Shown: in pieces, positions 1 through 9,507 of the stretch
Layout of the letters: the number at the start of each line of letters is the position of its first letter
Numbering within the stretch: position 1 is the stretch's first letter
NCBI GenBank assembly: GCA_963829505.1
Contig: CAWHIL010000003.1
Coordinates: forward strand, 1,054,001 to 1,118,000
Source: Roseiarcus sp963829505
GTDB lineage: Bacteria; Pseudomonadota; Alphaproteobacteria; Rhizobiales; Beijerinckiaceae
Reading direction: 5' to 3'
Length of the DNA stretch: 64,000 bases
Position numbers and translations under genes: made by a program
Notes under the pieces: generated by a model
What the model was told of the DNA's origin: nothing
What the model saw: only the letters and a program-made list of their open reading frames with translations
Database searches by the model: none

Positions 1-1
1 T

Positions 2-658
2 CTCGACATCCCGACGTTCTTCGCCGGCGTCGCCGGGGGACTCCTTTTCCGCATCGGCATCGGCGCCCTGCCCTTCGTCCTGCCGCTCCTCCTGCAGATC
101 GGCTTCGGCCTGACCCCGTTCGAATCGGGCTCGCTCACCTTCGCCACCGCCGCCGGCGCGCTGGTGATGAAATTCACCGCCTCGACCGCGCTCCGCGCCT
201 TCGGCTTTCGTCGCACGCTGATCGTCAACGCCCTGATTTCGGGCGCGTTCATGGCCTCGTACGCGCTTTTCACGCCGACGACGCCGCGTTTCGTCATCTT
301 CCTCGCGCTGCTGGCAGGCGGCTTCTTCCGCTCGCTCGAATTCACCGCCCTCAACGCCATCTCCTACGCCGACATCGACATGGCCCGGATGAGCCGGGCG
401 ACGAGTTTCGCGAGCGTCGCCCAGCAGATGTCGGGAGCGGTCGGAGTCGCGGTCGCGGCGGTCTGCATCCAGCTCATTCAGGCGGGCTTCGGTGACGTCG
501 CGCTCCAGGCGCGCGACCTCTCCCTCACCTTCGTCGCGGTCGCCGCGATCTCGAGCCTGTCGGTCGTCATCTTCATGGGGCTGAAGCCGGACGCGGGCGC
601 GGCGCTCGCGATGCGAGCAAGGCCCGTCCAGGAGGAAGCCGCCGAACCGGCCGAGTGA
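2..658 (+). CDS. MFS transporter, C-terminal part (truncated by window edge)
   Basis: About 218 residues are visible in one open frame running in from the window edge to a TGA at 656-658. They form several hydrophobic membrane segments separated by short charged loops (for example PLLLQIGFGL and a GFRRTL turn), which fits the second half of a major facilitator superfamily permease of the drug:proton antiporter (DHA2/EmrB-like) type. The cytoplasmic tail is short and Glu/Ala-rich. The N-terminal half, the real start and the substrate lie outside the window, so only the superfamily is well supported. Confidence 0.8.
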   Translation, partial: LDIPTFFAGVAGGLLFRIGIGALPFVLPLLLQIGFGLTPFESGSLTFATAAGALVMKFTASTALRAFGFRRTLIVNALISGAFMASYALFTPTTPRFVIFLALLAGGFFRSLEFTALNAISYADIDMARMSRATSFASVAQQMSGAVGVAVAAVCIQLIQAGFGDVALQARDLSLTFVAVAAISSLSVVIFMGLKPDAGAALAMRARPVQEEAAEPAE

Positions 659-794
659 CGAAGATGTGAGGGCCTGGGCCCGCGTCGAGCAGCGAGTTGG
701 TCGATTTTCCGCCACGATCGGTTCAGACTTTGCTCAGGCTTGGCGTGTTTCCCTGGGTCTCGACGTTTTCGGGCTTTGACGGGATCGATTGCGG

Positions 795-2303
795 ATGGCG
801 ACGGGAACGAACGAAGCCGCCGCGGTCACGGCCTTCAACCGGTTCGGGTTCGGCGCCCGGCCGGGAGATCTGGCGCAGGCAGCGAGCGACCCGCGCGGCT
901 TCCTCATCAAGGAGGCGGGGAGAGCCGGCGTCGCCCTCATCGTCGACCGCGAGCTTGGCTCCGGGACGCAGGCCCTCGAGGCCTATTACCTGCAACAGGA
1001 AGGCGTGCGCGAGGAGCGGGCGAAAATGGCCGCGGCCGGCATGCAGAGCGCGGCGCTCGCGCCGACCGCGCCGTCGGCCGCTTCCGCCGATGCGTCGTCG
1101 CGCATGACCCCGGCCATGCCCTCCATGCCGCCCGCCGGCCCGGCGATGGCCGACCCCCGGGCCGAGCCGCAAAAGCCCGAGGCGCCGAAGAAGCCGGGCG
1201 TCCAGCAGGATGAGTTTCGCGCCGAGGCGGCGGCGCGGCTCGGAAAGCAGCTTCAGGCGCGGGCCGGCTTCGTCGAGCGGCTCGTCGCCTTCTGGTCGAA
1301 CCATTTCGCCGTCTCCGTCGCCAAGAGCGGCGAACTCAGGGCGGTCGCCGGGGCCTTCGAGCGCGAGGCGATCCGGCCGAACGTCCTTGGGCCCTTTTCG
1401 GCGCTGCTCACGGCGGCCGAACAGCACCCCGCCATGATCCTCTACCTCGACAACCAGAAGTCGATCGGCCCGAACGCGGCGCCGGGCAGGCTGGCCGGCA
1501 AGGGCCTCAACGAGAACCTCGCCCGCGAGATCATGGAACTGCACACGCTCGGCGTCGGCTCCGGCTACACCCAGGCCGACGTCACCGAGTTCGCCCGCGC
1601 GATCACCGGCTGGAGCGTCGCCGGGCCGGAGAGCGAGACGGGCTCGCCCGGCGCCTTCGATTTCAAGCCGAACTGGCATGAGCCGGGCGCCCGCTCTGTC
1701 CTCGGCAGGAGCTATCCGCAGGCGGGCGCCGAACAGGGGCGCGCCATTCTCGAGGATCTGGCGCACCGCCCGGCGACCGCGACGCACATTGCGACGAAGC
1801 TCGTCCGCCACTTCGTCGCCGACGTTCCCGCGCCCGATCTGGTCGCGACGCTTTCGGAGCGCTTCCTCGACACCGGCGGCGACCTCTCCGCCGTCGCCGT
1901 GGCGCTGGTTTCCGACGACCGGAGCTGGGCGGCGCCGCCCGCCAAGGTGCGCACGCCCCTCGAGTTCTTCGTGGCCGCGGCGCGGGCGAGCGCCTTCGAG
2001 CCGCGCGACCCGGGCTTCTACCTGCAGGCGCTGAACCTCACCGGCGCGCCTCTCTGGCAGCCCGCAGGGCCGAACGGCTTCTCCGATATGAGCGACGCCT
2101 GGGCCTCGCCCGAGGGGATCAAGGCCCGGCTCGACATCGCGTCCGCCATGGGCCAGCGCATGCGCGCCGATCCGTTCTCGACGCTCAAGGCCGCGCTCGG
2201 CGAGACGGCCTCCCCCGACACTGTCCAGGCGATCGGGAGGGCGGAATCGCGCGAGCAGGCGCTGGCGCTCCTCTTCATGGCGCCCGAGTTTCAGAGGAGG
2301 TAA
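795..2303 (+). CDS. DUF1800 domain-containing protein
   Basis: A 502-residue protein of the DUF1800 family. Family hallmarks are visible: an N-terminal NRFGFG segment, a WSNHFAVS motif near the middle, and the block NLAREIMELHTLGVGSGY followed by FARAITGW. An Ala/Pro-rich insert occupies roughly residues 75-140. DUF1800 proteins are almost always encoded directly before a DUF1501 protein, as here (4 bases separate the two genes), and the pair is thought to act in or beyond the periplasm, but no biochemical role is established. A TTG two codons upstream (789) is an alternative start; the ATG is preferred. Confidence 0.85.
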   Translation: MATGTNEAAAVTAFNRFGFGARPGDLAQAASDPRGFLIKEAGRAGVALIVDRELGSGTQALEAYYLQQEGVREERAKMAAAGMQSAALAPTAPSAASADASSRMTPAMPSMPPAGPAMADPRAEPQKPEAPKKPGVQQDEFRAEAAARLGKQLQARAGFVERLVAFWSNHFAVSVAKSGELRAVAGAFEREAIRPNVLGPFSALLTAAEQHPAMILYLDNQKSIGPNAAPGRLAGKGLNENLAREIMELHTLGVGSGYTQADVTEFARAITGWSVAGPESETGSPGAFDFKPNWHEPGARSVLGRSYPQAGAEQGRAILEDLAHRPATATHIATKLVRHFVADVPAPDLVATLSERFLDTGGDLSAVAVALVSDDRSWAAPPAKVRTPLEFFVAAARASAFEPRDPGFYLQALNLTGAPLWQPAGPNGFSDMSDAWASPEGIKARLDIASAMGQRMRADPFSTLKAALGETASPDTVQAIGRAESREQALALLFMAPEFQRR

Positions 2304-2306
2304 CGC

Positions 2307-3541
2307 ATGCCCGGCTTACCGATGCGGCCCGAGGTTTCCCGCCGCGCCTTCGCGCTCGGCGCGGGGGCGCTGTGCGGCTTCGGCTTCCTGCCGCCGGCCG
2401 CGAGCGCCGCCTCCGCGCGCGATCCGCGCTTCGTCGTGATCGTGCTCCGCGGCGCGGTCGATGGGCTCTCGGCGGTCCCCCCCGTCGCCGATCCGGACTA
2501 TGCGGCGCTGCACGGCGAGCTTGCCTTCGCCGCCTCCGGCGACCGCGCCGCGCTCCCCCTCGACGGTTCGTTCGGGCTGCATCCTTCGTTCGCCGCGTTC
2601 AAGCGCCTCTATGACGCGAAGCAGGCGCTCGTGGTCCACGCGGTCGCGACCAACTACCGCGACCGGTCGCATTTCGACGGCCAGGACGTGCTCGAAAGCG
2701 GCGCCCCGGCCCCGGCCATACCGAGAGCGGCTGGCTGAACCGGGTGCTTTCGGCGCTTCCCGCGCCGCCGCGCGGATCGATGCGCGGGCTTGGCGTCGGC
2801 CCGACCGCGCCGCTCGTCATCCGCGGGCCCGCGCCGGCTCTCGGCTGGGCGCCGCCGGGCGGCCTTGCGCCCGCGGGGGCCGATCTCACGGAGCGCGTGC
2901 TCGACCTCTACGCCCATCGCGATCCGGCGCTTGGCGCCCGGCTGGCCGCGGCCCTCGAAGCCGGCAAGGTCGCCTCCGAGCCGGGCATGGGCGGCATGGC
3001 GCCGGTGAAGCCCGCGCAGGGGCCGATCGAGCCGATGCGGGCCGCAGCCGCCGGCGCCGCGCGTCTGCTTGCCGCCCCCGAGGGGCCGCGGATCGCGGCG
3101 CTGGCCTTCGACGGCTTCGACACTCACCAGAACGAGGGTCAGGCGCAGGGAATGCTGGCGCAGCGCCTCGCCGGCGTCGACGCCGCCTTCGCGGCGCTGA
3201 GCGAGAACCTCGGCGACGCGTGGGCGGACACGATCGTCGTCGCCGTCACCGAGTTCGGCCGCACGGTCCGGGTCAACGGCACCCACGGCACCGACCACGG
3301 GACCGGAACGGTCGCGCTCGTCGCGGGCGGCGCGGTCGCGGGCGGCCGGGTGATCGCCGACTGGCCGGGCCTCAAGAACGAGAAGCTCTACGAGGGACGC
3401 GATCTCGCGCCGACCGCGGACCTGCGCGGCGTTCTGAAGGGGCTCGTCTCCGAACCGTTCGGCGTGTCGGCCGCGACTCTCGCCGAGACCATCTTCCCGG
3501 AGAGCGCCCGCGCCACGCCGATGAAGGGGCTGATCGCCTGA
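2307..3541 (+). pseudogene. DUF1501 domain-containing protein, frame-shifted
   Basis: Partner of the upstream DUF1800 gene. The N-terminus carries a twin-arginine export signal (SRRAF followed by a hydrophobic stretch ending at an Ala-rich cleavage region), then the family block VLRGAVDGLSAV. As sequenced, the first frame stops at 2736-2738. The family sequence continues without a gap in another frame from about 2714 (GHTESGWLNRVLSALP) to the TGA at 3541, including a TEFGRTV motif. One base is missing in the run around 2703-2717 (ccccggccccggcc). Restoring it gives about 411 residues, normal for the family. Whether this is a real mutation or a sequencing error in a C/G run cannot be decided here. 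Confidence 0.85.
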
Positions 3542-4072
3542 GGGCGGAAGAGCGGCCTCGTCCCGCTCGAAAGCACGATCCGGCCGGCGCGATGGGCGGC
3601 TTTAACGCTTGGTTAACCGCCGCAAGGGTACGGATTCCCTACGGGCAAGCGCGCTTGCCGCGCGAGAAGAAGGACGGCGGCCACGCGATCGATCCGGGAC
3701 CTCTTCCGCCTCTTCGTGAGGACAGCGCCGGAGCGCCCGGCGTCCCCGCTCGCGCCTCCGTCCCGGCCGGACGACGCCCCGGTCGTCAGGGCCGAGCCGG
3801 CGATCGACGAAGCGCCCGAGCGGAGTGCGGCCGAGGACGTCGCGACCGCCTTCGCCGCACTTCAGACCGAACTCGAAGGCCTGCTCGCCATGGTCGAGAA
3901 GGCGCCGGCGGGCGAGGGAAAGCGCTGAAGGCTTGGGGCCCAAGGCCCGGGGCCGGGGCCGGCTTCGCATGGTCACGCGCCCTTCCGGAAGAGCTCGGAC
4001 CAGTCGCCCGAACGCCGTGTCTCTCCCGGGCCGCGCGGGCTGATCGTGGCGGACCGGGAGGAGCGACGAATC
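3542..4072. other. Region without a convincing gene
   Basis: About 530 bases between the DUF1501 gene and the parS-like site. It holds an AT-richer stretch with a GTTAAC element near 3612 and one weak frame (listed separately). No recognisable protein family, RNA gene or strong terminator was seen. Confidence 0.5.
3716..3928 (+). CDS. Possible small hypothetical protein
   Basis: A GTG-initiated frame of 70 residues, Pro/Ala-rich at the N-terminus with a helical Glu/Leu-rich second half (ATAFAALQTELEGLLAMVE). The frame stays open further upstream without a good start codon, and no Shine-Dalgarno sequence precedes the GTG. No family is recognised. It may be a real small protein with a different start, or a chance frame in GC-rich DNA. 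Confidence 0.25.
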   Translation: MRTAPERPASPLAPPSRPDDAPVVRAEPAIDEAPERSAAEDVATAFAALQTELEGLLAMVEKAPAGEGKR

Positions 4073-4088
4073 TGTTTCACATGAAACA
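4073..4088 (+). other. parS: parS-like ParB binding site (one mismatch)
   Basis: TGTTTCACATGAAACA differs by one base from the conserved bacterial parS palindrome TGTTTCACGTGAAACA. In alphaproteobacteria such as Caulobacter, ParB loads on parS to segregate the chromosome. A perfect copy lies at 62725-62740, and both are followed by the same direct-repeat block, which argues against a chance match. Confidence 0.7.
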
Positions 4089-4187
4089 CTTACGCCTGAT
4101 TCTTATCAGGGCAGGTTTATGTCGGAACAGGGAAGGTTTACGTCCGTAACAGGGGAGTTTTTTGCGCGAACAGGGAGGGTTTTGCAG
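4089..4187 (+). repeat. Iteron-like direct repeats next to parS (copy 1)
   Basis: Four diverged units of about 21-23 bp follow the parS-like site. They end in TTATCAGGG, GGAACAGGG, GTAACAGGG and CGAACAGGG and begin with T-rich GTTTA/GTTTTT segments; a fifth half unit (GGGTTTTGC) closes the array. The block is clearly more AT-rich than its surroundings. Copy 2 at 62741-62841 matches it unit by unit. The spacing is too short and the units too diverged for CRISPR. The function is unknown. Confidence 0.75.
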
Positions 4188-4237
4188 CAAACCCGGCCGG
4201 GGCGAAGATCGGCGGCCGACGGCGGCGGCGGGGCGTC

Positions 4238-4312
4238 GAGCGCCTATCGGCGCGGCGTGGGTGGCCGGGCCAAGCGCGGCCAGGACGGCGCCGTGAAACA
4301 GGTTGCTGTCTT
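4238..4312 (+). repeat. Intergenic repeat pair, copy 1
   Basis: Contains cggcgcggcgtgggtggccgggccaagcgcggccaggacgg in pieces that recur at 4857-4900; both copies are followed within about 20-50 bases by acaggttgct. This is an intergenic repeat family with two copies some 600 bases apart, flanking the small secreted protein gene. Confidence 0.6.
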
Positions 4313-4391
4313 GCGGAGGGTCTCGAGGGACGGGAAAGCCGGGCTTTGACGATCCGGCCTTCCCGCGAATTGGCCCGAAGCCAGACCCGCG

Positions 4392-4595
4392 TCACATATA
4401 GTGGTCGGGATCGCCCATGCACTTGCCATACTCGGCCTTGGCCGCGGCGCCTTTCAGGCCCTTCGGATCGATCTTGGACTTGCACAGCACGTATCTCTGC
4501 TGCTTTTCCCTGTCGTTGGAGCGCATCGAGGCGTCGGCGAAATTCGCGCTGAACAGAACGAGCGCCAAACCGGCGAAGACAGACAACCTGAGCAT
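4392..4595 (-). CDS. Small secreted protein of unknown function
   Basis: A 67-residue protein with a clear signal peptide: Met-Leu-Arg-Leu, a hydrophobic core (VFAGLALVLFSA) and a likely cleavage after Ala-Asp-Ala around residue 22. The mature part is about 45 residues, basic, with two cysteines (near residues 38 and 59) that could form a disulfide in the periplasm. It stands alone between two copies of an intergenic repeat. A ggggagtc Shine-Dalgarno-like stretch precedes the ATG on the minus strand. No family is recognised. Confidence 0.65.
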   Translation of the reverse strand: MLRLSVFAGLALVLFSANFADASMRSNDREKQQRYVLCKSKIDPKGLKGAAAKAEYGKCMGDPDHYM

Positions 4596-4953
4596 CGTTG
4601 ACTCCCCTATTGCTTACGCGTTGCGACGCTAACCTGACCATCAAAACGAGTCAAACGTGTGCCTAAGCTTCGGGAATCGTCGGTCTTAACGACGCAAGTT
4701 TTTCAATAACCTAGACTGGTTTCAGAAGGTGACAGTTGAGTTGATTTTGGCTTCGCTCGGCAGGTTTCCAGCCACGCAACCTCGCGGGCAAGCTCTGGAC
4801 GCAGAACGGGCGTCCGCTGGGGTCGGCCGTTCGGTGGGCCGGACGCCAAGCGCCTGGCGGCGCGGCGTGGGCGGCCGGGCCAAGCCAGGACGGCCGAGGG
4901 ACGAGGGACGACGCGGGACGAGGGACGGGGGCCGAGGGAACAGGTTGCTCCCG
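4596..4953. repeat. Intergenic region with repeat copy 2
   Basis: 358 bases without a gene. The first half is AT-richer and probably contains the promoter of the small secreted protein. The second half (about 4840-4950) holds the second copy of the repeat seen at 4238-4312 (ggcgcggcgtgggcggccgg) and a GAGGGACGAGGGACG tandem stretch. Confidence 0.55.
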
Positions 4954-5778
4954 CTACCGCCGTTTGCCTTTGCCAAAGTTTGCAGGTCGTTTCTGTAGAA
5001 AGGCGGCGACCCCTTCGTAGAAATCGTCCGTCGCCCCGGCCTTCCGCTGGAGGTCGCGCTCGAGGTCGAGCTGGGCGTCGAGACTGTTGGTCGAGGAGGC
5101 GAGGAACGCCTGTTTCATGAGGCCGTAGGCCTCGGTCGGACCGCTCGCCAGACGGGCTGCGAGTTCGCGCGCGGCGCCGGGAAGCTCGTCGTCGTCGTAA
5201 GCGCGCCAGATCATGCCCCAGCGCGCGGCCTCGTCGGCTTCGATCGGGTCGGCGAGCATCATCAGCGCGCGGGCGCGGGCTTCGCCGACGAGCCGGGGAA
5301 GCGTCCACGTTCCGCCGGCGTCGGGGACGAGCGCGATGCGGGCGAAGGCCTGGAGGAAGCGGGCCGAGCGAGCCGCGATGACGATGTCGCAGGCGAGCGC
5401 GATGTTGAGGCCAGCGCCCGCCGCCGCGCCGTTGATCGCGGCCACGACCGGCTTCGGCAGGGCGCGGATGGCGCGGATGAGCGGGTTATAGCGCTTGTCG
5501 AGCAACTCGCCGAGATCGGGCCGCGCGCCCCCTGGCGCGATCGCCCGGTCGGTCAGGTCCGCGCCGGCGCAGAAACCCTTGCCCGCGCCGGTGATGAGCA
5601 CGACCCGGCAGGCGTCCTCAGTCCCCGCCCGCCGGATCCCGGCGCCGATCGCCTCGATCAGCGCGCCGTTCAGCGCGTTCATCCGCTCCGGGCGGTTGAG
5701 CGTGAGGGTGAGGACCCCGCCTTCGAGCGTCTCGATGAGGACCGGCGCGGCGATTGAGGCGGCTTTGGCGTCTCCCAT
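4954..5778 (-). CDS. Enoyl-CoA hydratase/isomerase, PaaG-like
   Basis: A 274-residue crotonase-fold protein. The oxyanion-hole segments GKGFCAGADL and NGAAAGAGLNIALA are present. The active-site loop reads LVPDAGGTW, with the Asp typical of PaaG (ring-1,2-epoxyphenylacetyl-CoA isomerase) rather than the Glu of ordinary enoyl-CoA hydratases. The C-terminal stretch LDAQLDLERDLQRKAG and the GVAAFLQKRPA motif are also PaaG-like. The gene is divergent from the thiolase gene, with 80 bases between the starts. The combination fits phenylacetyl-CoA or related acyl-CoA degradation, but no other paa genes are in the window, so the substrate is an inference. Confidence 0.85.
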   Translation of the reverse strand: MGDAKAASIAAPVLIETLEGGVLTLTLNRPERMNALNGALIEAIGAGIRRAGTEDACRVVLITGAGKGFCAGADLTDRAIAPGGARPDLGELLDKRYNPLIRAIRALPKPVVAAINGAAAGAGLNIALACDIVIAARSARFLQAFARIALVPDAGGTWTLPRLVGEARARALMMLADPIEADEAARWGMIWRAYDDDELPGAARELAARLASGPTEAYGLMKQAFLASSTNSLDAQLDLERDLQRKAGATDDFYEGVAAFLQKRPANFGKGKRR

Positions 5779-5858
5779 GCGGCATGTCCTGCGCTATGAT
5801 CGTTGGTCCGATTTATAGAGGCGCCCGCGCCGCGGTCAAAACGAAAGGACGTCAAGGC

Positions 5859-7061
<1,203 letters not shown>

Positions 7062-7101
7062 GGTTTGGGGGCACGCCCCATAGGGAGAGACGCGAAACGT
7101 C

Positions 7102-7217
7102 CCTTCTCCCCGCCTTTGCGGGGAGAAGGTCAGGATGAGGGGCTGGGCGGGCAAGCGTTGCGGCCAATCCCCCGCGCCCCTCACCCCTGCCCTCTCCCCG
7201 CTTGCGCGGAGAAGGGG
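7102..7217. repeat. Paired palindromic intergenic repeats (possible terminator)
   Basis: A perfect 12-bp inverted repeat, CCTTCTCCCCGC / GCGGGGAGAAGG with a 4-base loop (7102-7129), is followed by a second imperfect copy at 7190-7217. The element sits between convergent genes and may stop transcription from both sides, though it lacks a T tail. A relative occurs at 45742-45770. Such CCTTCTCCCCGC palindromes are common dispersed repeats in Hyphomicrobiales. Confidence 0.65.
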
Positions 7218-7226
7218 AGCTCTTGG

Positions 7227-7526
7227 TCAGGCGCGGACGCCGCTGACGTTGGCCGAGCCGAACATGCCGAGCTGCGCGCTGCCGTTCAGCGCATCGCCCT
7301 CGACCTTGACCGAGAAGCCGATCGACAGCGGCACCGGAACCGTGATGTCGGTCGTCCAGACGAGGGTGTCGCCGCCCTCGATCGTCCCTTCGAATTCCTG
7401 CCGGCCGCTCTGGCCGTCGAGGACGCCGTCGAAGGCGGTCGCCGATTTGGTCTTGACCGTGAGCTTGGCCTCCTGCGGCCCCATCGGGGTTTCGATGGTG
7501 ATCGTCCAGTCGCCGTCCGCCGCCAT
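7227..7526 (-). CDS. Small conserved hypothetical protein
   Basis: A 99-residue protein starting at the ATG preceded by gaggaga on the minus strand; an upstream ATG at 7607 in the same frame has no such site. The sequence is almost all predicted beta structure (alternating DGDWTITIETPMG, AKLTVKTKSATAFDG, GQEFEGTIEGGDTL-like strands) without signal peptide, suggesting a small cytoplasmic beta-sandwich or barrel. No family name can be given. It stands alone, convergent with the thiolase gene. Confidence 0.6.
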   Translation of the reverse strand: MAADGDWTITIETPMGPQEAKLTVKTKSATAFDGVLDGQSGRQEFEGTIEGGDTLVWTTDITVPVPLSIGFSVKVEGDALNGSAQLGMFGSANVSGVRA

Positions 7527-7711
7527 GCCAAATCTCTCCTCGAAACGGAGCCTTCGCTCCGGCTTTGTAAAAAGCGACAAGAACGCCGTCGCCCTGCAAG
7601 CTGTCAAGGGGCGCCCGCGCGGCGCGGCCTAAACCCGAGCGCGCCGCCCTTCCGCCGCCGAATTGCGCCGGTAGCCATGCCGCCCTCAATTCGACGAAGG
7701 AACGGCATTGG

Positions 7712-8209
7712 ATGTTTTCGCGCACGCTTGCTCTCGCGGTCGGCCTCGCTGCGGCGCTCGTCGCCTCGCAGGGGCCGGAATTCGCCCAGCAGTACCGGCA
7801 GCGGGCGGGCGGCGCGCTCGACGAACTCAAAGGCGTCGTCGCCCGCTTCGAGGCGCAAGCGAAGGACGAGGGCCTGACGCCGGCGGCGGGCGTGGAGCGG
7901 CTCGAAAGCGACGCCGACCCGCTGGCGCGCAAGCGCGGCGAGGACATGGCCGAGACGATGGCGCGCGCGAACCGCCTCGAGACGCAGCTTCAGGCGATGG
8001 CGTCCGCGGGGCCGGTGCGGCGCGTCTTCGCGATGCTGACGGAGGCCGATCCGGAGGTCGCCCGGCGGACGCTCGACGCATACGAACCCGCGGCGCCGCT
8101 AACCCCTGAGGCGCTGACGGCGGCCGGCGTCGCGGGCGTCGTCGGCTGGGGGGCGACCCATCTCGTCGCCCGACCGTTCCGCAGGCGTCCCCGCCGAGCC
8201 CCGGCCTAG
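7712..8209 (+). CDS. DUF2937 family membrane protein
   Basis: A 165-residue protein matching the DUF2937 pattern: an N-terminal hydrophobic segment (residues 4-20), the motif GPEFAQQYRQRAGGALDEL, a long charged helical middle, and a second hydrophobic segment near residues 135-155 followed by an Arg-rich tail. The topology suggests a two-span inner membrane protein with a periplasmic helical domain. The family has no known function. It appears monocistronic. Confidence 0.75.
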   Translation: MFSRTLALAVGLAAALVASQGPEFAQQYRQRAGGALDELKGVVARFEAQAKDEGLTPAAGVERLESDADPLARKRGEDMAETMARANRLETQLQAMASAGPVRRVFAMLTEADPEVARRTLDAYEPAAPLTPEALTAAGVAGVVGWGATHLVARPFRRRPRRAPA

Positions 8210-8377
8210 ATCGCGTCGGGTTGACGGCAAAGCATCGCTATTCGTCATCCTGTGACCGGCGACACACAACGATCGTCGTCGTCATGTTTATGGTGCTCCG
8301 GCCGGGCGCGGCGCCACGCGACACGGGCCGGGCGCGGCTGACTGCCGCGCTTCAGGCGCCCGTCGAAGGAGGAAACC

Positions 8378-8695
8378 ATGAAGTACATGATCACATATTC
8401 CTTTCGCCTGGGAGGAGACTACGAGCACAATCTCGACAACGCGGAATCGCTGACGCGCGCGTTCAGGAAGTGGAAGCCCGAGAGCGGGCTCTCGGTGCTC
8501 GCCTTCGTCGAAACCCTTTCCGACACCGGCGGCTACGTTCTCGTCGAGGCCGACGACCCGAGGACGGTGTTCTCGTTCGTCGCGAAGTTCGGCGTCTGGG
8601 TCGAGTCCGAGGTCGTGCCGGTCATCGACGTCACCGAATCCGTGCCGCTGGCGACGGCCTCGCTCGAGTGGGCCCGCACGTCGTCGAAAGGCTGA
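8378..8695 (+). CDS. DUF3303 family protein
   Basis: A 105-residue protein preceded by a strong ggagga Shine-Dalgarno. The start MKYMITYSFR, the ETLSDTGGYVLVEADD centre and the end VIDVTESVPLA fit DUF3303, a small ferredoxin-like dimeric fold found in many bacteria without an assigned role. No signal peptide or membrane segment. The gene is isolated between unrelated genes. Confidence 0.75.
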   Translation: MKYMITYSFRLGGDYEHNLDNAESLTRAFRKWKPESGLSVLAFVETLSDTGGYVLVEADDPRTVFSFVAKFGVWVESEVVPVIDVTESVPLATASLEWARTSSKG

Positions 8696-8800
8696 CCGCT
8701 CCGGTCTCCGGATCGGCCCGGCGGGGCGCTCGACGCAAGCGGCGCGTCGCCGCCCCGCTCCCTCAAACGCCGGATTGTCGGCTCGCCGGGGGCGGCAGGC

Positions 8801-9334
8801 TCAGCCCTTGCCGGAATCCTTGCGCGCCTGAGACACTTTCTGCTGCTGCGACACGCGGCCCATCTCGCTGCGCGGCGTGCCGATGGAGAATTCCTCGGTC
8901 CGCTTCTTCGGCTTCATGCCGGTTTTGGCGGTCTGGCCCGCGCCCGGGTGGCGGCCGGCGTCGGCGGCCATCTTCATTTCGAGCGCCTTGCGGGCGAATT
9001 CCGACGGGCTCGGCTTGCCGCCGCCGCTCTCGGCGCGCCTGTCGATCTCCTGGTCGATGCGCTTGATCGCCTCCATGAGCACGTCCGTCTTGATGATCGA
9101 GCCCGTCGCGTCGGTCGCGGGTTTGGCCCCGTGCGCGTCGGCCTTGCCGCGCATCTCGCGCTGCTGGCGGCTGCTGATGTCGTGCGCCCGCTGATAGGCC
9201 TGCCGCAGCCGGTGCTGGAGCGCCTTCAGCTCCTCGGGACTCGCCTGCCCGATGGCAGGGGGCCGCGTGCCGTCGACCATCTCGCGCTCCGCGGCGTTGA
9301 GGGCGCGGTTGTCGGCGTCTGCGTTTGCGCTCAT
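8801..9334 (-). CDS. Hypothetical protein, charged and helical
   Basis: A 177-residue very hydrophilic protein without cysteines, signal peptide or membrane segment. Residues 30-60 (SPEELKALQHRLRQAYQRAH) and 85-105 (DVLMEAIKRIDQEIDRRAE) look like amphipathic helices that could form a coiled coil; the remainder is Gly/Ala/Lys-rich and probably disordered. No family recognised. The frame is intact and its codon usage resembles its neighbours, which supports a real gene. Confidence 0.55.
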   Translation of the reverse strand: MSANADADNRALNAAEREMVDGTRPPAIGQASPEELKALQHRLRQAYQRAHDISSRQQREMRGKADAHGAKPATDATGSIIKTDVLMEAIKRIDQEIDRRAESGGGKPSPSEFARKALEMKMAADAGRHPGAGQTAKTGMKPKKRTEEFSIGTPRSEMGRVSQQQKVSQARKDSGKG

Positions 9335-9507
9335 CGTTCGTCATCCATCCGTTCGGGGAATGTGAGAAGGCTAGCACGAAAGCGGGCGCGCCGCGCAAGG
9401 GCGGCTTAAGCCTTGGAGGTTGCGCTCGCGGCGGGGCGGTTCATAAAGGAACGGGCGTCGCGCTCCTTCGAGGGCGGCGGCGGATTCCAGCGGGCGCGAG
9501 CTTTCCC

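Noticed and set aside
4089..4187. CRISPR array
   Set aside because: Units are 21-23 bp with no separate spacers, are diverged, and no cas genes are present.
4119..4349. Small frames translated from the repeat arrays (EQGRF / RTGRV-type peptides), also at 62815-63360
   Set aside because: They are translations of the AACAGGG direct repeats and carry no independent coding signal.
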